64,000 bases of DNA, taken from the NCBI GenBank assembly GCA_022266195.1, contig WHVY01000007.1:1736001-1800000 (forward strand). The letters are read 5' to 3'. The stretch comes from Tetranychus cinnabarinus (taxonomy: Eukaryota > Arthropoda > Arachnida > Trombidiformes > Tetranychidae). Position 1 is the first letter of the stretch; every line of letters begins with the position of its first letter. The translations under genes were made by a program, and so were the position numbers. This document shows positions 14,601 to 24,385 of this stretch, piece by piece. The notes beneath the pieces were generated by a model. The model searched no databases. It worked only from the letters and a program-made list of their open reading frames with translations, and was not told where the DNA came from.

Positions 14601-15061
14601 AATTTATCCAAATGAGTTAAAACACCCATTATCCTAGGGAAACCATGAACTGAGCAAACATTAAGAAATTCAAATGTCTCTAGTTCAAAACCAAAACTGG
14701 CATCAATCAGCAACAACGAGATATCACTAATTTTAACAATGTCAATGATGTTGTTTATACTACTATTAGATTCGATAAAGGTGATCCTCTTTTTTTTGGT
14801 GGCCACAGTAATCGGTCCTTTAATTTCCTTAATATTTCTATTAGTAATATGTTTAACCAAATTTCTTATTAGTGTTGTTTTTCCAACGCCAGCTGGACCA
14901 ATCAAACTAACAACAGTCGGAGGTGGTTCAACCGGTGTCCTCTCCACCGTCGGTATGTGAATTTTCTTCTCCACATAATCAACTTTGTGGCGAAACCTTT
15001 TCTCGGCTTTTTTTGCTGATTTGAAAGCAAATGCTTTGGATGGTTTATTCTCAGACATCAC
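11624..15061 (-). CDS. BMS1: BMS1 ribosome biogenesis GTPase
   Basis: Two exons on the minus strand, 15061-12947 and 12853-11624, joined in phase 0 across a 93-bp intron (donor GTAAGT, acceptor TTTATAG), giving 1114 aa. BMS1 is the nucleolar GTPase of the U3 snoRNP/small-subunit processome that recruits Rcl1 for 18S rRNA maturation. The N-terminus is basic and contains the family motif KAFAFKSAKKAEKRFRHKVD (about residues 9-28). The P-loop GPAGVGKT is at about 55-62. The centre (about 390-480) is a long Asp/Glu run typical of BMS1. The second exon carries the conserved C-terminal half of the BMS1/TSR1 family (for example HCHITFWGPL and GTFEDRILMSDIVFMRTWV), and the C-terminal tail is Lys/Arg-rich. 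Human BMS1 is about 1280 aa, so this one is somewhat short but looks complete. It is transcribed divergently from the BORCS5-like gene 338 bp away. Decayed pieces of it recur at 21.7-22.06 kb. Confidence 0.95.
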
Positions 15062-15399
15062 TATTTAAAATTTAATACACTGAATTAATATAAACAAGAT
15101 ATAACATGAGCACAAAAGTAAATTAAGGATTTAAAACATCCACATTGGAAACAGCATGCTTTTGCTATTATGATATACGCATGGATTTTAGTAAACGTGA
15201 CAAATCTTTTCTGAAATAAAACGCTAGATGGCTGTTACCCCGATATTATTAACAGCTGATTTCGATTTAAAATTATAACAAATGTCAAATCGGTTTTAAG
15301 ATCAACTTTAATCCTCTGATGTGAGTTACAATTTTGATCAAATTTAGTCCACTTTTAAACCTTTAACTTTTCTACTGATCTCTCTGCGATAACAGGTCG
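15062..15399. promoter_or_regulatory. Shared divergent promoter region of BMS1 and BORCS5-like gene
   Basis: The two conserved genes start 338 bp apart on opposite strands with nothing coding between them, so both promoters must lie here or overlap. No clear TATA box is visible, as is usual for housekeeping genes. Confidence 0.5.
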
Positions 15400-15912
15400 A
15401 TGAATTTCTTAAATAAACTGATAACTTCAAAGAAAAAAACCTCTAAAACTGATAATATTGTAGTAGTTAATAATGTGCCAACCTCCAGTCCTCAATCATC
15501 TACTCTTAAAACTACCCATTTTAATCTACCATTCACTCCTTTGATACCTGACAATGTACTATCAACAGGGTTACTTCAATTGGATCCGCAGCCGTTGAGT
15601 GATTTTGGTTTAACCATTGAGGATTATCTTAGGAAAAAAGTGGAAACAGTTTCTCTGAACCAATACAAAATTTGTGAAATTATTAAAGAAACTGAATCTA
15701 CATCAATATTTTTATCAAATTATCTAGATGCCAAAGATAAACGGTTAAAGAAGGTCGAAGAATCATTCGACAAGGTACAAGAGCTTTTGAACAAATGTGA
15801 AACAAGTTTGGAATCGTGCTTAACAAATATTGACAATCTCAACAGATCGCTGCCACCTCATCTTAAATTGGAAAACTTAGAATATAACAAGAAACTGGAA
15901 ACTTCAGATTAA
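15400..15912 (+). CDS. BORCS5: BORC complex subunit 5-like protein
   Basis: Single-exon ORF of 170 aa. BORCS5 (LOH12CR1, myrlysin) is part of the BORC complex on the lysosome surface, which recruits the small GTPase ARL8 and so couples lysosomes to kinesin. Evidence is family resemblance: an early DNIVVV motif (residues 18-23) followed by a disordered stretch, then a helical region, then a C-terminal motif of the form L-x(3)-E-x-S-L-x-S-C-L-x-x-I-D-x-L-N-x-x-L-P-P-x-x-x-L-E (about 130-160), which matches the LLDRLNSMLP-type end of BORCS5. The vertebrate protein starts with a myristoylated Met-Gly; this ORF starts MNFLNK and lacks that Gly, so either myristoylation is absent or an upstream exon provides another start (an AG lies just before the ATG). 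Size is slightly below the human protein (196 aa). Confidence 0.7.
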   Translation: MNFLNKLITSKKKTSKTDNIVVVNNVPTSSPQSSTLKTTHFNLPFTPLIPDNVLSTGLLQLDPQPLSDFGLTIEDYLRKKVETVSLNQYKICEIIKETESTSIFLSNYLDAKDKRLKKVEESFDKVQELLNKCETSLESCLTNIDNLNRSLPPHLKLENLEYNKKLETSD

Positions 15913-17486
15913 TTGTTCACTACAATTACAATGGATCTTTCACGAAACGAAAATGACAAATCAAGATGAACATATTGTACATTCACCAGAAAAATTACTT
16001 TTTTATCAAGAAAATGAAATTTTTACTACTTGTTTCAAATCTAGATGTGTAATGTAAATGCTCAATGTTTTTCTGTGAATGTAACACTCATTGAAATAGC
16101 AATAGCAATCATTTCATTTCAAACCTGTCTATCACCTTTATTATGACTTCATTACATTGTATAAAGAACAATTATTCCATCTTCATGCTAAATGTTTATC
16201 CAAAGACCTTATAAAATTTACTCATCTGGCTCACCTTGATTCAATTCTGAATATAATGCGGACTTTGAATGAGTTTAAACTGAACGAAGAGATAAGAAGA
16301 ACGACATTATAAACATTTATAATCAATTCAGTCCATCAATCAATAACAATTCTGTTCATTCCATTGTGATCAGTTTATCGTATGATATTTCATTATTTCG
16401 CCCCAAACTTTACCGATCACATTTCAACAATCAAGGGAAAACATGGTGAAAGTTTAGCTCAAACTGCTTTGTTTACCGTTAAATTACTGATCCGATAGTT
16501 ATCTACCTATTTGTTTCCATTTCATTTCAATGGTTTTATCACTTTCTATCTAGAATTTCTCAATCCAATATGGGATTATTTTTTTCAATTCAATCAAATT
16601 ATCTGTTGTTATCAGCAAGTTCATGGGAAATATTGAGAATCTTTGTTATGCATGTAAATACACAGTGATCGAGTGATCAGATGCAAAATATATTTTTTCC
16701 TTGTACAACTTTATGGAGCATTTAACCAACTAAAAAGACAAAATCCCAATATTCAGCAAAAATTAAATTTTGTCTTGTTAATTTTGTTCTGACTGATTTC
16801 ACAATCTGCTGAATTGCTGAGTGTTTTATACGTCTATTTTTAACTTCGAGGTTATCTTGTAAACTGATATATTTTACATTTCTGAGAAATGAGTTGATAA
16901 TCATTTCCATTGAAAATTTTTTGCCTTTTACTTCCACACCTGGGTGTATCGGCAATTAATCTATATGATCGTAAACACACTCGGTTCAGATTGTCAGCAG
17001 AATCGATAAGAAAAAGTGAATTCTTGGAAAAAAAATGTCGCATGTTATCAAATATACCAAACAATCAGAATAAATTGCAAGATAGATTGTAATAACCAGA
17101 TATCTGTAAGGTAGAACAATTAAAAAATGTTGTTTTTCTGAAAGAGTTGGAAATAATTATATAACTTATTACATTACATTACTTATTGTTACACTTAAAA
17201 TTGAATCTGCAATAACTAACCTTTGTTTGGATTGATTGAGCCATGATTAAGTGATAATTAGTGTTTATGGCCAGAAACACGACAAAATCTAGTCAAAACA
17301 TCAAACAATAAATTAATCATTATTGCTGTCAGTAACATCATCCGTAACAATAGATTACTAATTGAAGGAGGAGAATTGAGTAGATCTTGAGATAAATTGC
17401 ATATTAAAACCAGAAGACAGATGAACAACAATTATATTGATTCAAACGAATTGAAATAATAACGTTAAATTAAATTGCGAGCCAAA
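15913..17486. other. Intergenic, no supported gene
   Basis: 1.6 kb of AT-rich DNA between the BORCS5-like gene and the secreted PLAT-like gene. Small ORFs around 16722-17092 overlap on both strands and look like chance frames. Confidence 0.5.
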
Positions 17487-18271
17487 ATGATGACCTATCA
17501 AGTTTTAGCTTTTGCCCTGGCAATTGTTTTTGTCGCCAACATCTCTCACATTGCTGGTGTTGCTCAAGGTATTGTTACATTTTCGGACCTTAATTTGTTA
17601 CACAATTGATTATTGTTTATTAATATAATTTAATTCTTTCTTCTTCAGTATTCAACTATAATGTGACTGTGAAAACCTCAGGATCAACCAAATTCTCCGA
17701 TCATGATGGTAAACTCAAGCTCTCTGTGATCAGCACAAATGGTACAAAGGTTTCACAAGCAGACTTTGTATTGACACCAAAGTAAGTCTATACTGGTTAA
17801 TTTAATTCTAGTAAATAATTACTATTTAATTTTTCTTTTTTTTCAGTGATGTTAACCTTGCCATGAATCGCAATTACACTTCACTAATTGCATCGTTTGC
17901 TCCACTTAACAACATCACATCTGTTTACCTCCGATGGACTCTGTCTTCTCCATACAATCCATATTATGCGATCAAAAAACCATCCATCTTCTTTGATCCA
18001 ATTGTTTTTGTCTACAATTACGTCGATCCTAGAACACAGTAAGATTTTCAATCTCATCATTCCCTTTTTGTGTGAACTTTCTGAAAATCAAATCTGTTTT
18101 CTCAAAAAAACCACAGAAAATAGTCGCACATTTACTAATTTTTATCATTATTATTTATTTTCTCTATCATTTTACAGTATTTCCTCAAAAATGAGTCGTA
18201 AATTTTGTCCACCAACTCAACCTATTGGAATCAAACACTCCGATGGTGCTTCATTCTATCCTTGCGTCTGA
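17487..18271 (+). CDS. Small secreted PLAT/LH2-like protein
   Basis: Four exons by splice consensus and frame: 17487-17568, 17649-17781, 17847-18038 and 18178-18271, with introns of 80, 65 and 139 bp, giving 166 aa. Exon 1 encodes a signal peptide (MMTYQVLAFALAIVFVANIS). The mature part opens with a beta-strand-rich pattern (FNYNVTVKTSG...GKLKLSVISTNGTK) and later LNNITSVYLRWTLSS, a layout like the PLAT/LH2 beta-sandwich found at the C-terminus of lipases and in stand-alone secreted PLAT proteins. No catalytic triad or lipase domain is present. There are two Cys, both in the last exon (RKFCPPTQP and FYPCV at the very end), and several N-glycosylation sites. PLAT domains bind lipid or protein partners; what this one binds is unknown. 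The PLAT call is from pattern only, while gene structure is well supported. Confidence 0.75.
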
Positions 18272-18906
18272 ATAATTTAATTCCGTTAATGTCATAAGAA
18301 AAAATATTATAATTAAAGAGTTTTGAAACAAAAGTTGTGACAATTTTCAATTTAAATTCAATATGCTATTCAAATATTCGAATAGTAAAGCCAATTTCGG
18401 TCAATTCTAGATTAAAGTCTTTATAAAATATCTAAAGTTAATTCTACAAATTTTTGTGCTAAAATGATTGCGATTGAACCAAAAGCCTTTTAAATTTTCG
18501 CTCAATAAATTTCGTGAAGAAAAATAAATGTCTGAAAAATAGTTGGAACTTTTCTGACACTTTTCAGTATTTTATTACACTTTCATTGTCTACGTTTACC
18601 CATCGCTTTAAAAGATTTACTAATTGTAACCTAGTGTAACCTTGCTACGAAAGCTATTATGATAATTATATTCATACTTAATATAACTAATATATACCTT
18701 GACAATTATTAAACACAGATAACATGGATTGTTTATTTAAAACTTTGAAGAGTGAATTAAACTAAAAATTATTTCCTTTGCTTGTTTTTGTAAAAATGCT
18801 GTGTAAATAACCATATAAGCTATTCTTAAAGTTTTTTAAGTGAAAATAGATACTACGCAAATAAATTATCAAAACAATAATATTATGAAAACTAAAATTT
18901 ATCATT
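18272..18906. other. Intergenic
   Basis: AT-rich spacer of 635 bp holding the 3' end of the PLAT-like gene (an AATTAAA-type signal near 18310) and the promoter of GTPBP10. No coding sequence seen. Confidence 0.5.
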
Positions 18907-20285
18907 ATGGTATATTTGAATTGTATTAGATTCGCCAAAAGGTCATTCGACAAAGCTTCGCTTGATTTGGCCAAAAAATTACAAAAGGTAAGCTCACAAT
19001 TTTCTTTCTACCAAAACATTCGATTTGATTTGTTAAATGACATGTTTTTTTCATTTGTTTCAGACAAATCCCCAATTCTTGGATTCTCTTCATTTGAAAT
19101 TAACTGCTGGAAATGGTGGCAATGGAATTGAATTTTATAATGGAATTGGTGGCGAAGGAGGTGATATTTTACTTCAAGCAGACAAAAATAGGAAAACTCT
19201 TAATGAAATCTTAGAATTTACTAGAAGTCGCATCATTTCAGCGAAAAATGGATATCACAGTGAGCCGAAGCGTCTATTACCCCAACAAGTAAAATCAACA
19301 ATTATTAAAGTGCCTCTTGGAGTAACCATTTATGATGTTTCCAAATCATTAATTGCCAGCCTTGATAAACACCAAGAAAAATTGCTAGTCGCCAAAGGAG
19401 GCAAAGGAGGATCTTACGAAACTAATTATATCGGACAACCAGGTCAATATCGAGAGATTATCATCGATCTCAAATTGATTGCTGATGTTGGTGAGTTACG
19501 AATTGAATTTTATCTAGTAGTTAACGGAATAATTATCTCATTTATTCTCCTTCAAATCTATCGATCTTATTTCAAACCTGATTCTCATTTCTTTTTTCAT
19601 TTAAGGTTTTGTTGGATTTCCTAATGCTGGTAAATCAACTCTTCTTACTGCCATTTCAAAAGCTAAACCCAAAATTGCCAGTTATGCGTTCACAACTTTA
19701 GCTCCTAATATTGGAACAATCGAGTATAGTGATCTAACTAAGATCACATGTGCTGATCTACCTGGTCTTATTGAAGGAGCTCATGATAATGTTGGCTTAG
19801 GTCATGAATTTCTTAAACATGTGGAAAGAACGAAACTTTTATTATTTGTTATTGATGCTGGTGGCTTCCAATATCGACCTGACTGGCCTTTTCGATCTGC
19901 TTTAGAAACATTAATGCTTTTAAACAAAGAAATAGAACTTTATGACTCTACCATTTTAGATAAACCAGCTTGTTTGGTGATCACTAAAATTGAGAAACCA
20001 GGAAATAAATTGAAATATAAAGAGTTTTTGGAGCAATTACAACAAGCAGTGAAATCAAATTTCAATTCAGTTGATCCTGAATTAAGACCTCTGCAATTCG
20101 TATTACTTCAAGATATAATACCAATTTCATCTCATTCTGGACAAAATTTGCCTTTCTTGAAACATAAATTAAGAAAGCTAAAGTCAAGGCATTATGAAAA
20201 TTATAATCCTTATGACGATGATTTAGATTTAAGCGTTTCTGCTATAATTGAAAAAAAACTTAATCAAATTATTGAAGTTCATTAA
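18907..20285 (+). CDS. GTPBP10: Obg-family GTPase, GTPBP10 homologue
   Basis: Three exons: 18907-18987, 19064-19490 and 19606-20285, 395 aa (human GTPBP10 is 387). GTPBP10 is a mitochondrial Obg GTPase that works on late assembly of the large mitoribosomal subunit. Residues 1-27, basic and Ser/Lys-rich, suit a mitochondrial presequence. The Gly-rich Obg fold follows (LKLTAGNGGNGIEFYNGIGG and VAKGGKGGSYETNY). The G domain has P-loop GFPNAGKST at about 173-181, switch-I FTT at about 198-200 and DLPGLIEGAH from 220. The G4 motif reads TKIE instead of N/TKxD, an Asp-to-Glu change at the guanine-specificity residue that deserves checking. G5 appears as ISSHSG. Partial, decayed copies of exons 2-3 with the intron between them lie at 22.1 kb and 59.2-59.8 kb. 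Confidence 0.93.
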
Positions 20286-20640
20286 AGTAAATGTTTTTCC
20301 GAGTTCGATTCATTCCTAGATTTTGGTTGTTATTCATTATCACTGTAAAAAGAAAGCGCATCGAAAATAGTATCTCAAGTATACCGATGAAACCTTCGTG
20401 ATAGAGTGAATTTAAGGCGTAATTAGAGCTGGAAATCTGATGAGATGATTTATTTTCATATGCCACTCATCAAAAACTAATCAATTTTTCGATAAATCAT
20501 GCTTTTCGCAGATGAAACACAATTTCGTTGTTATGCAAAAGACAACTTGATTACCAACTAGCAACCGATGTTCATCTAAACCTTTATTTACCTGCAAAAA
20601 TTGTCTAGCAAGTGAAGTAAACGTCAGTATGTTAATTTGC
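20286..20640. other. Intergenic between GTPBP10 and Cys-triplet gene 1
   Basis: About 350 bp of AT-rich DNA with the GTPBP10 3' end. No coding sequence seen. Similarity to the FBP upstream region becomes visible to the right of this stretch. Confidence 0.4.
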
Positions 20641-20892
20641 TTTTCTCTGATCATAACATGTTTAGTGCGATGTTAATTCTTGAATCAAGATTATGAAAAA
20701 AAGCTGACAAGGCTAACGAAATGATTATGAAGTAGTAAACAGAATAAACAGAATGATAGGGAGAAGAGTGGCGATATTTGATGGAGATAAAGGGTATAAA
20801 AGCCATTCCATAACAGCAACACTTTACGAGTTTAATTTAAAATCTGTTTAATAAATATTTCTAATTACATTACATTTCGATTTTCCACTAAA
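20641..20892 (+). promoter_or_regulatory. FBP-derived promoter and 5' UTR of Cys-triplet gene 1
   Basis: A TATA box TATAAAAG lies at 20795-20802, about 98 bp before the ATG. From about 20735 to the ATG the sequence aligns with the FBP upstream region at about 25065-25230. The clearest block is AGCCATTCCATAACAGCAAC (from 20801) against AGCTATTCCATAACAGCAAG in FBP, followed by CACTTTACGAGTTTAATTT against GACTTTACAAGTGTAATTT. The match fades at the start codon, where the novel ORF begins. Confidence 0.8.
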
Positions 20893-21318
20893 ATGCATCT
20901 CAAAACCCATATTATGATTCTGATGTCAGTCTTTATGATCAGCCTAATCACACCTTCCACTGGTTCTACTGATTCTAATGGTAATGTAAACTGTGTAAAT
21001 TGTACAGGTTGTACAAACTGTGTGAACTGCATCAATTGTACAAACTGTCATGGTTGTGAAAGTTGCTCCGACTCTACGAATTGTCGCAGTTCTAGAAACT
21101 GTACAAGTTGTACAGATTGTTCAGACTGTAAAAATTGTACCAGTTGTACAGACGCTAAAAATTGTAACGATTCCAGAAGCTGCACAAACTGCAGAAATTG
21201 TTCAAACTGTGCTAGTTGTACAAATTGTAGAGATTGTCAAAGATGTACTAATTGTACAAATGTCAGAAATTCTGCAAATTGTATGAATCGTACAGACTGT
21301 ACAAATTGTAAATGCTGA
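20893..21318 (+). CDS. Cys-triplet (X-X-Cys)n secreted protein, gene 1
   Basis: Single-exon ORF of 141 aa, intact. Residues 1 to about 25 are a signal peptide (MHLKTHIMILMSVFMISLIT). From residue 33 to the end the protein is a run of about 37 triplets in one register, X-X-Cys, most often Thr-Asn-Cys; about 30 triplets end in Cys, and the exceptions (SDS, RSS, TDA, NDS, TNV, RNS, MNR) keep the register. At DNA level this is a 9-bp repeat around ACAAATTGT. The mature protein is therefore about 28% Cys and rich in Asn and Thr. I know of no family with this exact pattern; the nearest in kind are Cys-Gly-Pro triplet proteins of insect sperm and metallothionein-like proteins. A three-residue helix with Cys on one face, a disulphide-linked fibre, or a metal binder are all possible. 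The promoter is FBP-derived and FBP exon remnants follow the stop, so the gene sits inside an FBP copy. Confidence 0.8.
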   Translation: MHLKTHIMILMSVFMISLITPSTGSTDSNGNVNCVNCTGCTNCVNCINCTNCHGCESCSDSTNCRSSRNCTSCTDCSDCKNCTSCTDAKNCNDSRSCTNCRNCSNCASCTNCRDCQRCTNCTNVRNSANCMNRTDCTNCKC

Positions 21319-21735
21319 ATTCGGATATCGATAAAAATGGTTGGACCTTAAAAGGGCTTGTGTTTCAGTTATGGAATTGCTGGTTCAACAAATGTCCAAC
21401 GTAAATGGAAGTTAAAAAGCTTGACACATTGGCCAATGAAATGTTCATCAATGTCTCCTAGTCCTTTGACCCTCTCGTTGGATATTGGATCATCCATATT
21501 CCCCATTTACTGTAAGGTAATCAACCATTTTTCCGTTCAAACAGTTTTCTAGACTTTACATTGATTATTTTATAATCAAACCATCATTTGCTACTTTTAA
21601 AAAAGATATATTTTATGTCATTATAATCGAAGACCATGTATTTTCACTTAATATATTTTTATCTGACTAATATCAATACGAATAAACAATTCCTATTAAT
21701 TTTGTCTTTGTAACCGACTGCCATTTATTTTAGAT
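21319..21735 (+). pseudogene. FBP remnant (exon 1 piece, exon 2, intron 2) downstream of Cys-triplet gene 1
   Basis: Immediately after the Cys-triplet stop codon, 21323-21355 aligns with FBP exon 1 codons 7 to 17 (GGATATCGATAAAAATGG against GGTATCGATACAAATTGT, then GGACCTTAAAAGG against TGACCCTAACAAGG). A splice acceptor TGTTTCAG ends at 21368. 21369-21515 is FBP exon 2 with internal deletions (about 147 bp left of 256), ending at a preserved donor TGTAAG|GTAATC. From 21516 to about 21735 it follows FBP intron 2. It cannot encode FBP. It probably forms the 3' UTR of the Cys-triplet transcript, and the intact splice sites suggest that part may even be spliced. Confidence 0.88.
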
Positions 21736-22062
21736 TTTATTCTAGATTTTGGTTTTTCTTCATTATAACTGTCAAAAGAAACTTCATCTCCTTACTCGTC
21801 GAAAAGAACACCACCAACTCCAGAGAAAGGCGCGTATATTAGCTTATCTTTTTGATTCACAGATCAACGTTTTGTCTGCTTAGACTTATCAGGTAGAGGG
21901 CAAGATTGGAACATTATCCTAGGAAAACCATGAACTGAACAAACATTATTAATTTGAAATGTTTGAAAATTCAAAGCCAAAACTGGCATCAATCAACAAC
22001 AATGAGATATCACTAATTTAACAATGTCAATGATGTTGATTATACCATAATACTATTAGATT
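21736..22062 (-). pseudogene. BMS1 fragments (decayed)
   Basis: Three pieces of BMS1 exon 1 in the same orientation as the functional gene, joined with deletions. 21742-21790 matches 13690-13740, 21795-21905 matches about 14115-14223 (over 95% identical by eye, including CACCACCAACTCCAGAGAAA), and 21910-22062 matches about 14627-14760. Frameshifts and deletions rule out function. Confidence 0.9.
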
Positions 22063-22074
22063 CCATTAAATTAT

Positions 22075-22310
22075 TTCATTTAAGGTTTTATAGCTAAAAC
22101 CAAAATTATATAACCAGTTATATGTAATAACTTTAGCTTCTAATATTGGAACAATTCAATATAGTGATTTGGTTAAGATCACATGTACTGATCTACCTAG
22201 TCTCATTTAAGCAGCTCATGGTAATGTTGGCTTAGGTCATGAATTTCTCAACCAGGGGGAATGATCTAAACTTGTATTATTTTTTATTTATGCTGGTGGC
22301 TTTTGAATGG
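22075..22310 (+). pseudogene. GTPBP10 exon 3 fragment (decayed)
   Basis: Matches GTPBP10 exon 3 from about 19600 to 19865, with the acceptor region TTTAAGGTTTT at its left end and the stretch AATATTGGAACAATTCAATA and onward. The DLPG motif has become DLPS, followed by an in-frame stop (TAA), so it is dead. Together with the BMS1 and FBP pieces on its left it forms a composite duplicated block wedged between Cys-triplet gene 1 and NDUFV1. Confidence 0.88.
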
Positions 22311-22459
22311 TTCGAATTATAATTAAGATATTTATTTTACAGGAAACATTAAAAGATAAGTCATCTTTCAATATAATTTTTCGATCATTTACATCTGAAG
22401 TGTGTAGTCGTTATACGATCTCTAATTTAGTTTATTAATTTGCATTAGAATGGTTCAAT

Positions 22460-24385
22460 TTAACCAGGGATTTGTGCTGCTCTCTTCTCATTAAGTTTCT
22501 TGAATTCAGCCATTCTTGACTCAATCTCTGGTCTGAAGTGTCTAATAAGACCCTGTAAATAAAAGTAAGAAAAATAAATTCAGTAACGAATAATGTGCCG
22601 AGTATAAGTCAATGTGATTTACCTGAACTGGCCATGCAGCTCCGTCTCCTAAAGCGCAGATTGTATGTCCTTCAATTTGCTTACTCAATTCATATAAAAT
22701 ATCAATTTCTTGGGGTTTAGCGTTTCCCTCGACGAATCTCCACATAATTTTGTTCATCCAACCTACACCCTCACGACATGGTGTACACTTTTAAAAGAAA
22801 AGAATTAAACAAGTTATGAATTTGAAATTTTAAAAGGCAGTAAATATGTAAAAATTACCTGACCACAACTTTCATGTTTATAAAATTCTATTAATCTAGC
22901 AATAGCGCGGATGATATCTGTTTGTTTATTCATAACAATAACTGCAGCAGTTCCAAGACCAGTTTGAGCTGCCACAAGTGAGTCGAAGTCCATTAGTACT
23001 TCCTCGCAAACTTTTATTGGTATAATAGGTGTTGATGAACCACCTGGAATGACTCCCAATAAATTATCCCAGCCACCAATCACACCACCAGCATGACGTT
23101 CAATAAGTTCTTTTAAAGGAATTGACATTTCCTCCTCAACGGTGCACGGGGTATTAACATGGCCAGAGATATTGAACAACTTAGTTCCTGTATTGCGAGG
23201 TCTTCCCAAAGAAGCGAACCAGTCACCTCCTCTTCGACAGATTGTTGGAGCAACAGCAACTGTTTCAACGTTTGTAACTGTTGTTGGACATCCAAAGACA
23301 CCAACATCAGCTGGGAAAGGAGGCTTCAGTCGTGGTTTCCCTTGTTTTCCTTCGATAGATTCAATAAGAGCTGTCTCCTCACCACAAATGTAAGCTCCAG
23401 CTCCTTTGTGAATATAAATATCAAAATCAAAACCAGAACCGCAAGCATTTTTGCCGATGAGTCCTTCCTTGTAAGCTTCCTTGATAGCAATGTTCAAGGT
23501 CGATGCTTCATTGTAAAACTCTCCACGGATGTAAATAAAAGCGGCACAGGCACCCATGGCCTTTCCAGCAATGAGACATCCTTCAACTAGCTTGTGAGGA
23601 TCATGTCTCATGATTTCCCTGTCCTTGCAAGTGCCAGGTTCTCCTTCATCAGCATTAACCACTAAATACTTAGGCCTACCATCGGATGGTTTATTCATAA
23701 AGCTCCATTTTATTCCTGATGGAAAACCAGCTCCTCCACGTCCTCGTAAACCTGATTTCTTTATTTCATCAATGATCCAATCATGTCCTTTGGCAAGAAT
23801 CTCTTTTGTTTTGTACCAATCACCCTAAAAAACATAATTTGAGGTATAAGAATCTTTATAAAATACATAATAATAATAGTAATAATATATCTATATCAAA
23901 TACGTAGTAAGAAAATTTTAACTTTACGCATCAGATGTAAGTTTAAGATGTGAACGTAATTATTCAAGAGTAGTGGTAGGTTAAATTTAGATAAAATACA
24001 GATCTAACTTGAACTGATTTACATACCCTTTTAATAGCACCCTTAAGGCCCCAATCATGTTTACCATATAAGTTGGTGAATATCCGGTCTTCATCGCTTA
24101 AAGGACCACATTTAGTCTGTAAGATTTATCAAAATCGTGTTATTTAATTTACTAAAAAATAAGAATATAATTATACCTTTTGAGGAGGCTGTGGTGCTGC
24201 ATTAGCAGTTGTTGATAACCGAGCTAATCCATTTTGCACTGAGTTGATGCCTGTTTACAAAAATTAAAGTAAATTTGTCAATTAAATACATAGATTAAAT
24301 TCATTTTAACTAATAATTTAGATTAACTACAGTATAAATAATTACCTTTCAACCCTTTGAGACCAGACAATGAGCGGAAAGCCAT
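22460..24385 (-). CDS. NDUFV1: NADH dehydrogenase flavoprotein 1 (complex I, 51 kDa)
   Basis: Six exons on the minus strand: 24385-24346, 24250-24177, 24116-24027, 23824-22859, 22787-22623 and 22552-22460; all junctions keep frame, total 475 aa (human precursor 464). It is the mitochondrial complex I subunit that binds NADH and FMN and carries iron-sulphur centre N3. The N-terminus is a presequence (MAFRSLSGLKGLKG...LARLSTTANA). The FMN/NADH motif GRGGAGFPSG is at about 96-105, and YLVVNADEGEPGTCKDREI follows. The N3 cluster ligands are visible as ESCGQCTPC, Cys388/391/394, and TICALGDGAAWP, Cys434, with the spacing of the human protein. It is transcribed divergently from FBP. Decayed copies of its last intron and last exon occur at 58.6 and 62.4 kb. 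Confidence 0.97.

Noticed and set aside
21050..21286. 78-aa Val/Ile-rich ORF inside Cys-triplet gene 1
   Set aside because: Another frame of the same 9-bp repeat. The Cys frame has the signal peptide conserved in three copies; this one has not.
20893..21318. CRISPR-like or satellite array reading of the 9-bp repeats
   Set aside because: Units are 9 bp without spacers and the frame, signal peptide and stop are kept, so it is a coding repeat in a eukaryote, not CRISPR.
23142..23590. 83- and 143-aa + strand ORFs
   Set aside because: Antisense to the well-supported NDUFV1 exon 4.
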